In this document: piece by piece, positions 35,981 to 48,396 of the stretch | How the letters are laid out: every line of letters starts with the position of its first letter | Numbering within the stretch: position 1 is the stretch's first letter | Source: Paramacrobiotus metropolitanus | Lineage: Eukaryota; Tardigrada; Eutardigrada; Parachela; Macrobiotidae | Assembly (NCBI RefSeq): GCF_019649055.1 | Contig: NW_026570232.1 | Span: 1,178,001-1,242,000 of the forward strand | Direction of reading: 5' to 3' | Length of the DNA: 64,000 nucleotides | Program-made: the position numbers and the translations under genes | Notes under the pieces: model-generated | Database searches by the model: none | What the model was told of the DNA's origin: nothing | What the model saw: the letters and a program-made list of their open reading frames with translations, nothing else

Positions 35981-36974
35981 ATGGCATCAGTGCTGACAGC
36001 GGCCGCCTTGTTCACCTTAGGTAAGATTCTTTCGCTCATTACTTCTCAACTAATCTACTTACGTATGCTTATAAATTTGTGCATAAAGCCATTCTTTTAT
36101 ATATTCATATATGTACAAATAATATACGCTTAAAGATTCTAATATTCTCATACGTATATATATATATACACTAAAGGTCATCCGCATATTATAATAATTA
36201 ATTGTGACCCATTAGTGTAATACGTATTGCCTCGATTTCGTAGTGTGCTCCGCCTTTGGTCAGGGGACGTACGGCTCGTACTCTTCACCACCTGCGTACT
36301 CTTCACCACCCGCGTACTCTGCACCACCCGCGTACTCTGCACCACCCGCGTACTCTTCACCACCCGCGTACGGTGGCTACAGTTCCTCCTACACTGCCCC
36401 GTCATCGTACTCGTCCTACTCGCCGGCGCCCTACGCTGCCCCAGCCTACCAACCGGCGTCGTACTCCCCGTCCTACACTGCCCCGGCGTCGTACTCTTCC
36501 TACTCACCGGCACCCTACGCTGCTCCGGCCTACCAACCGTCGTCGTATCAGTCCTATACTCCGTCCTACACTCCCCCAGCGTACACTGCCCCGGCCTACT
36601 CCTCGTACTCTTCGTACTCCACCTACACCGCGCCAGCCTACAAAGCCCCAGCCTACCAGCAACCAGCTTCCTACGGATACCAGCAACCGGCTTCTTACGG
36701 ATATCAGCAGCCAGCGTCTTACGGATATCAGCAGCCGGGTTCTTACGGATATCAGCAACCCGCTTCTTACGGATACCAGCAACCGGCTAGCTATGGATAC
36801 AACAAACCGGCATACAGCTCCTACAGCGCTCCTACCTCGTACAGCTCCTACAGCGCTCCTGCTTCTTACAGCTCCTACAGCGCCCCTGCTCCTTACAGCC
36901 CAGCTCCTTATGCCGCTCCTGCTTACAATACTCCTTCTTACTCCGCCCCGGCGACTTACAGCAGCGGCTACTAG
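35981..36974 (+). CDS. Secreted Tyr/Pro/Ser/Ala repeat protein
   Basis: Two coding exons join in frame: 35,981-36,020 and 36,244-36,974, giving 256 residues. The signal peptide (MASVLTAAALFTLVCSAFG) is interrupted by a phase-1 intron, as in the other secreted genes here, and is followed by Gln. The mature protein is almost wholly Tyr, Pro, Ser, Ala, Gln and Gly and has no Cys. It starts with five AYSSPP/AYSAPP units, continues with APSSYSSYSPAPYAAPAY-type blocks, has six exact or near-exact YQQPASYG units, and ends in SYSSYSAPA blocks. No globular domain is present. The composition resembles insect cuticular or chorion proteins, silks and byssal or cement adhesives. Tyrosines spaced this regularly could be cross-linked (dityrosine or DOPA), which is inference. 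A 5' UTR intron (35,858-35,966) precedes the start. Confidence 0.82.
36279..36368 (+). repeat. 18-bp coding tandem repeat, 5 units
   Basis: Five units of period 18 encode Y-S-(S/A)-P-P-A. They differ by only a few bases, which suggests recent slippage or unequal exchange. Confidence 0.85.
36654..36797 (+). repeat. 24-bp coding tandem repeat, 6 units
   Basis: Six units of period 24 each encode YQQPASYG, one with Gly in place of Ala. Third-position changes between units show some age. Confidence 0.88.
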
Positions 36975-38488
36975 ATACGGTACGTTTACACATTGTTGTT
37001 ATTTTTTCCTCATTGGAATTTATTTATTTTTTTGATAATGTTAATGCTGAACAACCGCTGCTTTGCAGAATGGACCTTTTTAGTGGCATCGATGTGAAAT
37101 GGATTGCCAGGCCTATTAATAACAGTTAGCACTAACACACCGAATTTTTACTGCCGTTTTGTGTGCTTTATCCTAAATGCTTTTATAATTGGCTGAAATG
37201 GCTTTTAGAAAATTTAAACAGCTTGCTGTGCTGCGGCTTTTTTATACAAATGGTACGTGGTGGTGAAAACTATTAAAAAAAGAAGTTACGGTCATCCAGT
37301 TGTCTGCAGTTATTTGCAGTGAAGAACTTCTTCTGAGTATGAGAATCAGCATATTTCGTCGACAAAATTAATGAAGAACAAAACATCGTAGAGTATAATT
37401 ACGCATGAATTAAAATCGTACTATATAACTCATACAGTTGATAAATACCTAATCGAGCATTCCAACTTAAGACTTGGTAATAGGAGCATTTTCTAAAGAT
37501 TGTCGCATAAAGCCACATGTAAGAAAGCGGCTGTCATGCGCTTGAGTTTGTTCGATCGGAACCGTACAATTTCAGTGCTCCTGTAATCTGCACATTAGCA
37601 AAAAACGGTTAAATAAATTCCTTTCTTCCTGATTTTTTGCGGCATCGGTTTTCTCGCGTCTGTTTACGTGCAGAAAGGTGATTTGCCTGGAGTTTTATTT
37701 ATGGTTGGAAAATTGGGTACTAAAATTTCATGTACACATTTGAACTTAATAATGGTTGGCGTTTGTTGCTGAATCAAGTTGTTTGGTACGCAGTAGGCAC
37801 GAAAGCTGACCGTAGTTGGACTTTACTAAATTAGATTTTATTATTATGCTATTATTATGTGAGACAATACAATAATATACTTACTGCACGCCAGCACGCG
37901 CTCAGAGCACATACATGTATGTGATAGCAATATGCGAGTACGCTGAATTTTTTCGCCACGTAACCGTAATTCTCTAAAGACTGATGACATAATGATATTA
38001 TTTACTCATCATATTCATTTGATTGGTATCATTGAGCGAAGCTCGTTGTATACATATTGAGAGATTAGATTCATATTATTTACCATTATTATTATTAAAA
38101 TATTAACGAAAATTACACTATATGTTAGATAATTTGGAGTATTTCTGCACTTATGTGGTTGTGCACCTGATTTTGTGCTGGCGTAGTTCTGTTCATAGTT
38201 CGAGTACATTTGCAATCGCAAATCCACACTTTCCGCGCAAAAGTGCACGCTAATTTACATACAGTAGCCAACTTTTATTGCTCCAGTAGATTTTTCGACA
38301 CATAAACATGCTGTCATAAAATAAGTTGGAATAGTTTCTATATACTGTAGAAGTAGATACATAAAAGTTAATTCATGGATGCAAAACGGTCAAATATAAC
38401 TGCATTAAGAAGTAGCATACAAAACTCGTTCAAACAGGGAAGACTGGAACCAAAATTTAATATCACGTTCGTCTAATTTAAGCGAATG
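36975..38488. other. Convergent intergenic region
   Basis: Lies between two convergent genes. AATAAA near 37,610 could serve the plus-strand gene. TTTATT at 38,274-38,279 reads as AATAAA on the minus strand, about 210 bases past the guanylate cyclase stop. No gene seen. Confidence 0.5.
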
Positions 38489-41400
38489 TCATACAGCAGT
38501 GATTTTCAGTAACGGATGGAATAAGAATGCCGTACGGGCATTGGGCACCTCTTTGCGCAACACGAACACTTCCATGGGCTCGGCTTTGCCTTTCATGGCG
38601 ATATGGCCGCGTTCCTCGAAGCAGAAGGAAGGATCGAAATTATTCTCATCTTGTAAGTACCTTTAAAGACAAAAACAACCATAATATTAACAGCGCATGG
38701 TCTTATATTTTATCATTCTGTCTTACCGAAAGGCCGTCTCGGATATATTAATGTGACCTTTGGAGCCGGTCGATTCCGTCCGGCTGGCCAAATTCACTGT
38801 GTTTCCAAAGAGACAATATCGCGGCATTCGTTGCCCAATAACACCCGTTACCAACTCCCCACTATGAAGTCCAATCGTAATCTGAATGTATACAAAAAAT
38901 ATGTCGCTAATGACGGTATCCCTCCAGTATATTTGCCAGTCGCTTAATGACCAGCCGCACTACTGTGCGCACCCACGCCAATCGTTAGTCGTGATTAGCG
39001 TGTCAAGTTGTATTGCGTGTGATCCACACTCCCATCGTGACAGACAAATGGCTCGTTAATTAGGTGCGTCGGGCGTGCCGGTGCCCTTGTAAACCCGCAC
39101 CGCGTTAACGCATATATACGTACCGTGACGGGGAGACCGTCTTCCCGGAGCTGTGTGGAGATATCCATCATCTCCAGTGACAACTTGGCGATCCATCGTG
39201 CATGACACTTGTTCTCCTCCGGCAGTCCGCTGACCGCCATGTACTTGTCATTAACGGTCTCTACCTACAAATCAATCGCCGCAATGATCCTAATTCACTC
39301 TTAATGGGTGTTTGGCACGTCGCTTAATCCTGTTTTACAACCATGCAGTCCACTGGAAATTTCCCAAATTCCACAAGACAAATTTCTTTCGAGTCTTTAC
39401 ATGTGTGTTAATCTGGTATGTATTTAATGTACAATCGTAATGCCTCAAGAGCTATGCTAATATGTCTGTATGACCTTTGCAGGTACAGCTGTGTTAGGAA
39501 TTAACTTGGTAAACTCAGTACACTTATACAAATTAATTACCTTATAAACGTGTGGATTGAGTTTCGGATCAGTGAGTGCATCAAATTTGGAATAAATGGT
39601 GTTCAGGTAGTCCACGATCTTCATTGGATCATTTTTCTGGTCGACACAAAACTGCGCAAAACTCGTCACTCCGCAGAACAGCACCGTGACCTCTTCGTAG
39701 CGCTTAGCCGCCACCGGCCGGTTATGCCGCAACTCAATGGCCACACTGGCCGGCAATATAGAGTACACCAACTTATCCGTCTTCTTCTTCTCATCCTCGA
39801 GATCGCGATACATCTGCTGTAGCTGATCGGTCAGGATCTCCATATCGCGCGCCAACCGGTACTCCGTCTCGAAATGTTCGGACATCAGCACCAGATCGCG
39901 GGTGGCATCGTGCAGCGGAATATCCGTTAGGTGCGTATGGGCCTTATCCAACTCGACCAGATTGGTCAGACTGGGCGAGCAGATAAACAGCACCCAGTCA
40001 TGCTCCGGCAGGAAGATCATCTGACCTTTGAGCTTTATATACAATTTCCGCAATTTGGCCACGGACGCCAGGGTCTGCAGGACGAAGACGGTGTTGATGT
40101 GTGACACGATGGTCTTGAAGTCGAAGGGCATGTGGGGACGGAGCATGTCGAAGATGCTGTCCAACGGCCGGTGGAGGCTGTCCGGGAGGAGTCGCGCAAA
40201 GGCTGTGCCCATACCGCGGATGACCAGACCGCGGTCGAATATCACATGGAAGGGGAAGAGCTGGGCGAAGGTGTGCGGCGCGATCTTGGGCTCGTTGGTG
40301 AAGACGGTACTGCTGCGCTCCAGCGTGTCCTGGATTTGGTCCTTATTGGCGTCGCGTTCCTCAATTAAGAACTGGGAGTGGTCGCAGTCGGGATGGCTGT
40401 TCTTGTCCATGTACACGCGAATGTCGATCTCCTTGCCATGGAGACGACTGGCCACGGTCTTGACGATGCCGATGACGATGGGCTCGAGGCCCTCGCGCTC
40501 AGAGTAGTAGTGTAGGATGACGGAGCGGTAGTCGCGTTTGGTGCAGCGGAAGGACGGGGCCCGCATGCCCGGGTAGATGGACGCCAGGTGGTCATGTAGC
40601 GCGTCCAGATTCTCCAGGAAGGCCGTGGGGGTGGAGCCCAACACGCCCAGGATTTTATCGTAGCCGGACTCCAGGCAGAAGTCGTAGAAGAATGCACCGA
40701 AGAGCTCCAGAATTTTGGGTACAGGTACATCTGCAATAACCGTATTCCTAACTACCCAGTAAATGTCACGCGTTTACAGTACAAAGAGAGAGGGACATTA
40801 CTGAGGATCTTTTCCGCTGCGGTCACCAAGCGGAACGTCATTTCGTCGTCGTACACGCATCGTGTTAGAAAATTTCCGTCAATGCTCACACCCGCTTCTT
40901 TTCTATAATTGTAAACCAACACGCTAGCATCAAGCAGTTTAATATATTAAATATCCCAATGATTCGAATGTTCTTACATCTATATAATTATGTTGTGTTG
41001 TACGTAATTATAGCTTTGAGATAGAGTGTCTATGCCACGAGTACCTGTACAATACACTACAATACACGTGGTACACCATAGTATGTATTTTACATGGTAT
41101 TCGGTTCGATACGGTATAATGCTGTATGTCTATACATTACATTTATCGGTAATAAATTATAAAATAATAATAATTATATCTGTTTGTTTCGTATCTACGC
41201 ATATGTATCGTATCTGTATCGTATCTGTGTAACTTACGCACTAATGTATGCAACGTATCTATAACATAAAATATAATATTATAACTTCATGTAGCTTTCT
41301 GTCCTAAATTTTTTGAACTTAATTGTAGTTTTTTACCGCGGTTGATTTGGTTTCGTCGGAAGTCAGATCATTAAAAAATTAACACACTAATAGTGTAGCT

Positions 41401-44400
41401 GAATGCATACAAAAAGCGAATGTTACGAATCAACTGAAACGTCACAGTGGTAAAACGATCTCGGAGTAAATGTAAAGAAATGCTTTTTCTTCTTCAATTT
41501 AAACAGTCAGAATACATATGGCTGCGGGTGGTAATGCAGTTTCCAGTAGCCGGTATTCCGGCCCGAAGACCAAACGGCACAAATACCGGAAAGCCTGCAA
41601 CGGCATGTGGTATCGCCTAATGGCGCATTCGCCGATCGACGCCGCCAATAGCCAGTAGTCATACACATAGTGCAAGGACGCATTTAATATCTTGTTGCAG
41701 CCAGTCAGTTGCCGGGGCGCTGGCGTAATTTCTTCCCACGCCTACACTGCTAGGGAATCGGTTGACTCCCTTCCTCTTATGCTCTGTCTCCCGCTCAGCA
41801 AGTGATGAGGAGCGGAAGTAGTGGAACGCAGCTGCATCTCACTAGTCGCACATGACCGCGCTGCTAGGCAGTCACCAGCTGCAACGCGCTTGCTTGATCA
41901 GAGAAGAAAATGGGAAAAGAAAAGGGAATTGAATAGCCGCGCAGCTACTGTACAGATAAAAAAATCATTACACCCAAATGTGCCCATGCAGGCACAAGTG
42001 GCAGGAGCGCTCTCCTCTCGAGCATGGATGGCCGATCTGTGGCCGCGTGGCTGGTCGATCGCGTGGTCGCCCGAATAGAGCCTCTTCAGCATCCCATCAT
42101 TTTTCACGGGTTTCAAAGCTTTCAAGGGTACTAGAGTGAAAATGTGCAAACAAGGGATGCGCTCCATAATTTGCAATAATCCCCGAGATATGCCGGCACT
42201 TCCGGCGGGCAGTCGCTCTCTGACACCTCCTCACTGTGGCCGCTGTAGTGGCGCCCACTACAGCGCCTTCTTCACTCTGGACAAATGGATATTATTCAAC
42301 ACCGCATGGCCGGGATTGCCACATCCAGTGGGTAAACGTTCCAGAACAGAAACACTTGCACCGCCCGTTACATGCAGTTTTCATGTGAGGTTGTCGACCA
42401 CGCCGCTGACCGCATTACGTATTCACTATGGGCGCCGGCATGGCCGTAACGCGATTCCGCCGTTTAACCAGCAATTAGATTCATTTCGTGGGTGTGCACG
42501 CGCCTGTGACATCCGCTGACGCGGGATGCTCAAACCTTTCAAGTGGGATCGAATCACGCTGGACGTGATTGAAATGTTGTACCGCGCGCTCTTTCGCTCG
42601 TGTTTCTTTATATTATCTTCCAGTCCCTTAGTAAAGATTAAAGAATAACCTCTCGCCTTTTCTGGTACTATCAACTTTTTGCAGCTGATCGGTTTTTAGC
42701 AACGCGGTTGCACATACAAGTACGGTATACCACATGATTTTGCATACCGGAACATACCGGTAGCACAGTTGTCAAAGTATGCATTGTGTTGACAAAAAGT
42801 ACATAGTACTAGAAATTTAAGTAACAGACATTTCGTAATTTTCCAGAATAAAGTACGCATGAATTATCAGCTACAGCTGTACACGCTGATGTGCAGTTAA
42901 GTCGCTCGGGTTCATGAAATTATGATTTTAATATAAACATTTAATAAATAATACAGCAATAAAAAGTAATTGTTCAAAAAACACGTAAGTATACAAGGTA
43001 CAAACAACGAGCACTGCTAAAATAACAGCAAGCTTTCACTTAATCCAAATCAGACCTAGAGTATCTAATCGTGTGTTAATTCAATGTGTTCTGTAGAATT
43101 TCTAAGACATCTGAAATTATAAAATGGACATAGAGTAGGCAAAAAAGATCCCACCGTATCATTAAGTCTGTGGAACCACCCACGCAGTTAGTTGCGTACG
43201 CCGGAGCGCATATGCACCCATCGCCCGCAGCCCGGCACATGGCAGCGGCGGCCGGGCGCATGGAGATGTTTTTTGCCAGTGTGTGGCATTTTAATTTGAA
43301 AGCAATCCGTGATAGCGTGCATTTTGTGGGGGATTGAATGCCAGGAAAAAAGCCGAGTGTGTTTGCATACATGTGCCCGAGATTGTTGTACTGGAGGGAC
43401 ATGCGCCCATGGTGCAGAGTGTCAACAGCTGCAGGCCATAATCCCCATCAAGAATGTCTAGATCTACGCTACAATCCGTCCACGATAACGAGGCTGACTG
43501 GATACCCTATCAAATTGACAACGCGCTGTAACCCGGCGATCATACAGTAAAATGGTGGGTGATTGCGCAACCGGATTTAGAAGATGTCTCGTATCGGCCG
43601 CACACTGCAAAGACGCGTTCATAATGTATGTACAAACAATATCACAGCGGTTGCATAATACGACAGCCGCACGCGTTCAATACAAAACCACGGCTAAATC
43701 AAATTTCGGTTTCTTGGCGAAAATTGTAAATACGGCACGTGCATATAATACAGTGCAGTGTAGCATATGAGTATCGATGATTCCCGCGGGACAGGATCAT
43801 CTTAAGACCCAAACCATTAAACCATCCCGCCGACGTTTCCGGATACACTAATGTACTCTACATCGACAACGTAGACGAGTACCAAAGTACCACACACACT
43901 CACGCCCGCTGCTGTGGCGTCCAGATAATGCTGATCACAATCTTTTTTCTCTTTCAACAAATTCGCAAACTCTTCAAGGCTGATACTCATCAAATCATAT
44001 AAAGCGGCTAACTGGTAAGTATATAAGCCGTTTGTACACAATTTATATTTTCCATTGGATTATCAGAACTTAAAGGCCAAACGTCTCCCTACACTTGTCG
44101 CAAGAGTGGTTTTTTTCAGGATTACGGTATTACCTATAACAGTTTGTTATGCTTTTACCTGACCATGAGTACCGTTCTCTATGACTGTATAATTTATTAT
44201 CGCGTATACGCTCAATTTTGTCGCATTTTGTATAAAACTATGGGAGTAATTAACTGCAAACAGAAAGATTTAATCTAGTTCTGTAATCAATAATAAATTT
44301 TCGCTGGTTATCGCTGTTACGGTGATGTCCTAATTGTAAAGGTCACGCACCGCCGGGGGCATGGTTTGGTTCCACGTTTATTTATGATATTCACTTTACC

Positions 44401-46261
44401 CCCCCCCCCCCAACAATTTGTATATCAGTCTTCAAAAATATTAGTATTTTAAAATTTTTAAGTACAATAATGAGTAACCTGAAATAATTCTGTTCATATG
44501 GTAGCTACCCTTTTTCAAAGGTCAAAGAAGTGTTTTTCAGTCAGCCATAATACTTTATCCATTTTGCACGCAAAATTTTACACGAATATTGATGACGTGG
44601 TATAACGCAATTACCGGTAGTGCTAAAATTAATATTGTACTGCTATATAGAATTTCAAATTATGATCGAGCTCCGTATTTGTCATTAAGCTGCAAGTAAT
44701 CAGCTGGGCCCTGATCCCGCACAGCACGTGGCCATGTACTGCGGACTAATCGACTGCTTTTAATAGGCAGAACGTCATAACGGAAGAAGAGAAGCGGAAA
44801 CAAGCCGATACAATGCGCTAATACTGTACTCGTATATCTCTGTGTGCCGGGCCTGCACGGGAAGAAAACAGCTGATGAATATGTATGAATACCAGCTACT
44901 GTGGTTTGAATGCAGTCTTTCTTCCGTATGGACTCTCTATTAGCCTATTCAGCTGCCCAATCCCTGTTTGCCCAATTAATTATCCCTGCTCACCGGAAAC
45001 TACACTGTCACCCACCAGGTGAACCATACACACAACCTCGGTCAGCTACTTGATCAATCAAATTATCACCTTTCGCGTTATGTAAAACTGCGTATACGTA
45101 TACACCAGTGTATATTTTTAATGCCCATTCAAATGCAGACTGCAGCGCAATCAAGCGCGATGCAGTTCGCTTTGGTGCCCACATTGGTAATCACAAGGTC
45201 GGATTTTCTCATTAATTTTTCATTTAATAGGAAGTATATGCGCAACTGGCACTATGCATTACCTGGGCGTACGTCAGGGCGCTGGAATCTGAACAACAAA
45301 ACGAGCGCACAGAAAAGTTTTGATATTTAAAAACCAACAGCGTCAAAGTTTAATTTTGCGGTATAGGCTAGATTTACAAGTGCTACGTTGTGTTAAGTAA
45401 ATTAATTTCTTTCCGACATTTTTGTAGTACGCACTTACGAGTGCGTTCAAGTGAGTTTAAGCAGAAATTTGCAATGCGATAAAACATGTCATCGGTATGT
45501 CAACATCGATATCAGTTGTTCGTCACGTCGTAAAAACCCATTAAAAAACCAAGCGGTCCGCATGCAGATCACGTTTTATGAGCCAACTTAATGGACATCA
45601 TGAGCCTGCAAATTGTTGTAAGTTGTGCTGTCTGCGGCGCGGTGCGCATTTGAATAGCATTAAATTTTTCCCGTACGTAGCAGCCGTCACAGACACTGAG
45701 AGATACATAAAATAATCAAAAACTTAAGCTGATTGTAAGTTCATACGCATTTCATTTATATATTTTTCTAACTGAAAAAATGTATGTGTGACGCGTATTT
45801 TATAAATAAACCGGCAGGGAAACCTTACTTGATATCCTCCCACGTATCCGCTCCGAAATTCCTCAGCACCAGTAGCTCAATGGCACGATTGACGAATCCA
45901 TACTGACAATAGAACAAACACACTGAATGGCCATATTGCATATTACATAAGTGTAACAACTTTCTACAAAAGGATAACTAGTGTATGCATAGCATTTGCA
46001 TGGGTAGGGGACGCATAAAAAGTCGAAACGCGGTGAGGCGTGCAGCTGCACGTAGGCATAAAAGAATCCCCGAGCAGCCGGCACGTCCGCCACATTATAA
46101 CATCAACTTCCGTGACCAGCCTGTTGTTATTCTCCGCACACACTGCCCAAACGGCCAGCCCGGCCCGTTTTCGGCTAATCATCCTAATTCCAAACTACGA
46201 CTCTCTGTACAATTATTATCATCCGGCGTGGAGTAGCATTACGCTGATTACGACTTACCAT
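38489..46261 (-). CDS. GUCY1B1: Soluble guanylate cyclase beta-1 subunit
   Basis: Seven coding exons on the minus strand join in frame to 611 residues: 46,261-46,259 (only the ATG), 45,902-45,829, 40,902-40,802, 40,730-39,541, 39,264-39,124, 38,881-38,727 and 38,660-38,489. The beta subunit binds haem and nitric oxide and pairs with alpha to make cGMP in the cytosol. The H-NOX domain (about 1-180) opens [14 protein letters not shown]. The proximal haem ligand falls exactly at His105 ([20 protein letters not shown]), with Cys78 and Cys122 kept and the YxSxR propionate motif at Tyr134-Ser136-Arg138. A PAS-like segment, a coiled coil ([16 protein letters not shown]) and the cyclase domain ([22 protein letters not shown]-like [20 protein letters not shown]) follow. 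Intron 2 is 4.9 kb. The length is close to the roughly 619 residues of vertebrate beta1. A candidate poly(A) signal lies at 38,274-38,279 on the minus strand. Confidence 0.96.
40903..45828. other. Long intron 2 of guanylate cyclase beta-1
   Basis: A 4.9 kb intron separating the first and second parts of the H-NOX domain. I see only short open frames, an A/T-rich background and a run of about 14 C residues near 44,399. No nested gene or transposon could be supported. Confidence 0.6.
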
Positions 46262-48302
46262 TGTTAATTGCCGGATCAGGTTCACGGGAGATAACCGTGG
46301 TATCGGGGCAGGAAAGTTAAACCACCAAATAAATCGCGGATCACACAGAGAACAACAAACACACCACTGCCAATTATGGCCAACAGTAGATTAATTTAAA
46401 TGTCATGCTGATCCCGGAAAATCAGGGAAGCCGACTAATGTGGTACAAGAACCGGGAAGCCGGGGTTGCATTGCGATATGACTGACACTTCCGTATCAGC
46501 GAGCGAGGCTTTACACAGCTGCCGTATAACACTGGCCCAACTGACACATAATGCGCACGATATTGGGCCGTATATATACAAAATATCTGTACTGTGCCGC
46601 CGATCACTGCTGCGCGTATATATGAACCGAGTCGCGCGGCGCACTGATCAGCTCGACCGGATATGGACTGCGTATAATATGGATGGCTTCCTTCGGCACC
46701 GTGATGCGATATAATATATTGCCAGGGTGGGCAAATGGAATGGAAACCGCGTTACCAGCCACAAACGATGTCTATATAATAGTCTGCGCGGGCAGCTATC
46801 AGCAACCGAAGCCGATTACATTATACCCGCGCGCCGGGGCCACGGAGTCTCGAGGAAATGGGCAAAGCCGATTAAATGCCAAATAAATTCCCGCTTTGAC
46901 GACGCCGCGACGCTGGCGCTATAGCCAACAACGTCCCGGGATCAGAAAAACTCGGCACGGGAGAGTCGGTGGGATCAGCAAATTTGCTGGGGCATCCAGT
47001 TTCCGATCGGTTAAGGTTAAAAGAGCGCCGCTGGGGTGCCGGCATCCGGGTGCTGCACTGCACCATTCAGGCAGCCCGCCTGGGCGTTGCTGCGCTCAGC
47101 CGGCGGGAGAGAACAATCAGCGAGTCTGGTCCCCGTGGAGGCGATGGAATAATACGCATCGGCATGCCGCCAAACAAACTGCGGTACATATATGCGATAT
47201 ATATTTGATTATCCGCGGTCGCGGAATACATATATATATGCCGGGATGAGAGGAGTGTGTGGTTATGAAGATGTGATCGGATGACGGGTTAAGAGTTTGC
47301 GCCGCTGACTATTGTATTAAGTCTGGCCCAAAACAATCACGGAAATGGACCATCTCAATTGGAACAAATGGAGTTTAGATTGACGCTGGGCTTAGGCTGC
47401 TGTGTAGTCACGTATTAGCCTATGTACGCATGCAGGCGGCTGGCTTTAAGCCGCTCTATAGCTGCGCGGGGCTCTTACCAGCGCAACCCCACGTCTCATT
47501 CAAATTTTTTAAAGCCCAGCCCATTTTTTTGTGCCGGCGTAAAACAGTCCTAACTAGGGAGAGAAATATATACCGAACTGGGGATTGAGATTGAAATGGA
47601 GCTCCCTTAATTGAATCTTGAAGATTATGACAACACATCCTTTACAATTGTCCATAAGCGCTCCATTTCAGCATAGTGCACTGAATGGTCGCAAGAAAGA
47701 ATTGTAGTGCAACGGCACAGGATTATGGCCTTTGCTTGGTGTTGTCTGCTTATTATGTGCACTAAGACGCGACGCGATTCGAGAACATTTTCATTTTTCA
47801 TGAATCTGAAGCGATAAACACAAAAATTCTGTCCACATTCAAAATATAAAAAAATTGCATTGCTAACTGCCTAAAAGTCTCTCTAAAGGCGAAGTACACC
47901 ATATTACGGCGATAATAAACGAAGTACACCATATTAGTACTCGCAAACATACTACGCAGAAACTGCCAGCATTAAGAATAATAAACCAGCTCGTCATCCC
48001 ATCGTACAAGATATGTAGTTGCGCTACGTCGTTAAAAATTTTGATCCTAAAGTAATACGTATTTCGGTATTTGTACAACGAAGTCTGAAACTGTTGTCTT
48101 CAGTAAACTTTAGACCTTTGTACCGCAGAATGCATACTCGTACAGTCGTATGTACTTAACCATAATGATCAATTATCTACCGAAGTGACCAAACAATACT
48201 GTTCTACAGTACAGGCTGTACTTTGGTCACTTTTGCGACCAAAGTACTTAATAATTTCATTTACGTATCCGCCAAATAGTCGTCAAACCCATGATGTTCA
48301 AT
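46262..48302. other. Intergenic: guanylate cyclase promoter side
   Basis: Contains the upstream region of the guanylate cyclase gene (read right to left). About 46,400-47,460 is moderately GC-rich with many short frames in both directions, but none shows a family motif or a consistent splice model. No supported gene. Confidence 0.4.
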
Positions 48303-48308
48303 TTTATT
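48303..48308 (-). terminator. Poly(A) signal of RPL11
   Basis: TTTATT on the plus strand reads AATAAA on the minus strand, about 90 bases after the RPL11 stop codon. Confidence 0.5.
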
Positions 48309-48396
48309 TCGAATAGGTGGCATTTCACGTGATCCTACAGGTTCCTTCCCAATTTTCATCCGAGGAAAAAGACAGAAAATAACACAAAAAAGCTTT

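Noticed and set aside
36178-37035. Long frames in other registers over the Tyr/Pro repeat gene
   Set aside because: They arise from repeat periods that are multiples of three. Only the frame after the signal peptide gives a sensible secreted protein.
41518-41659. 46-codon plus-strand frame rich in basic residues inside the guanylate cyclase intron
   Set aside because: Short, with no signal, splice partner or recognisable motif.
44398-44412. Run of about 14 C residues
   Set aside because: A simple homopolymer in an intron and prone to sequencing error. No function inferred.
46400-47250. Several overlapping short frames on both strands upstream of guanylate cyclase
   Set aside because: GC-rich chance frames without a family match or a coherent splice model.
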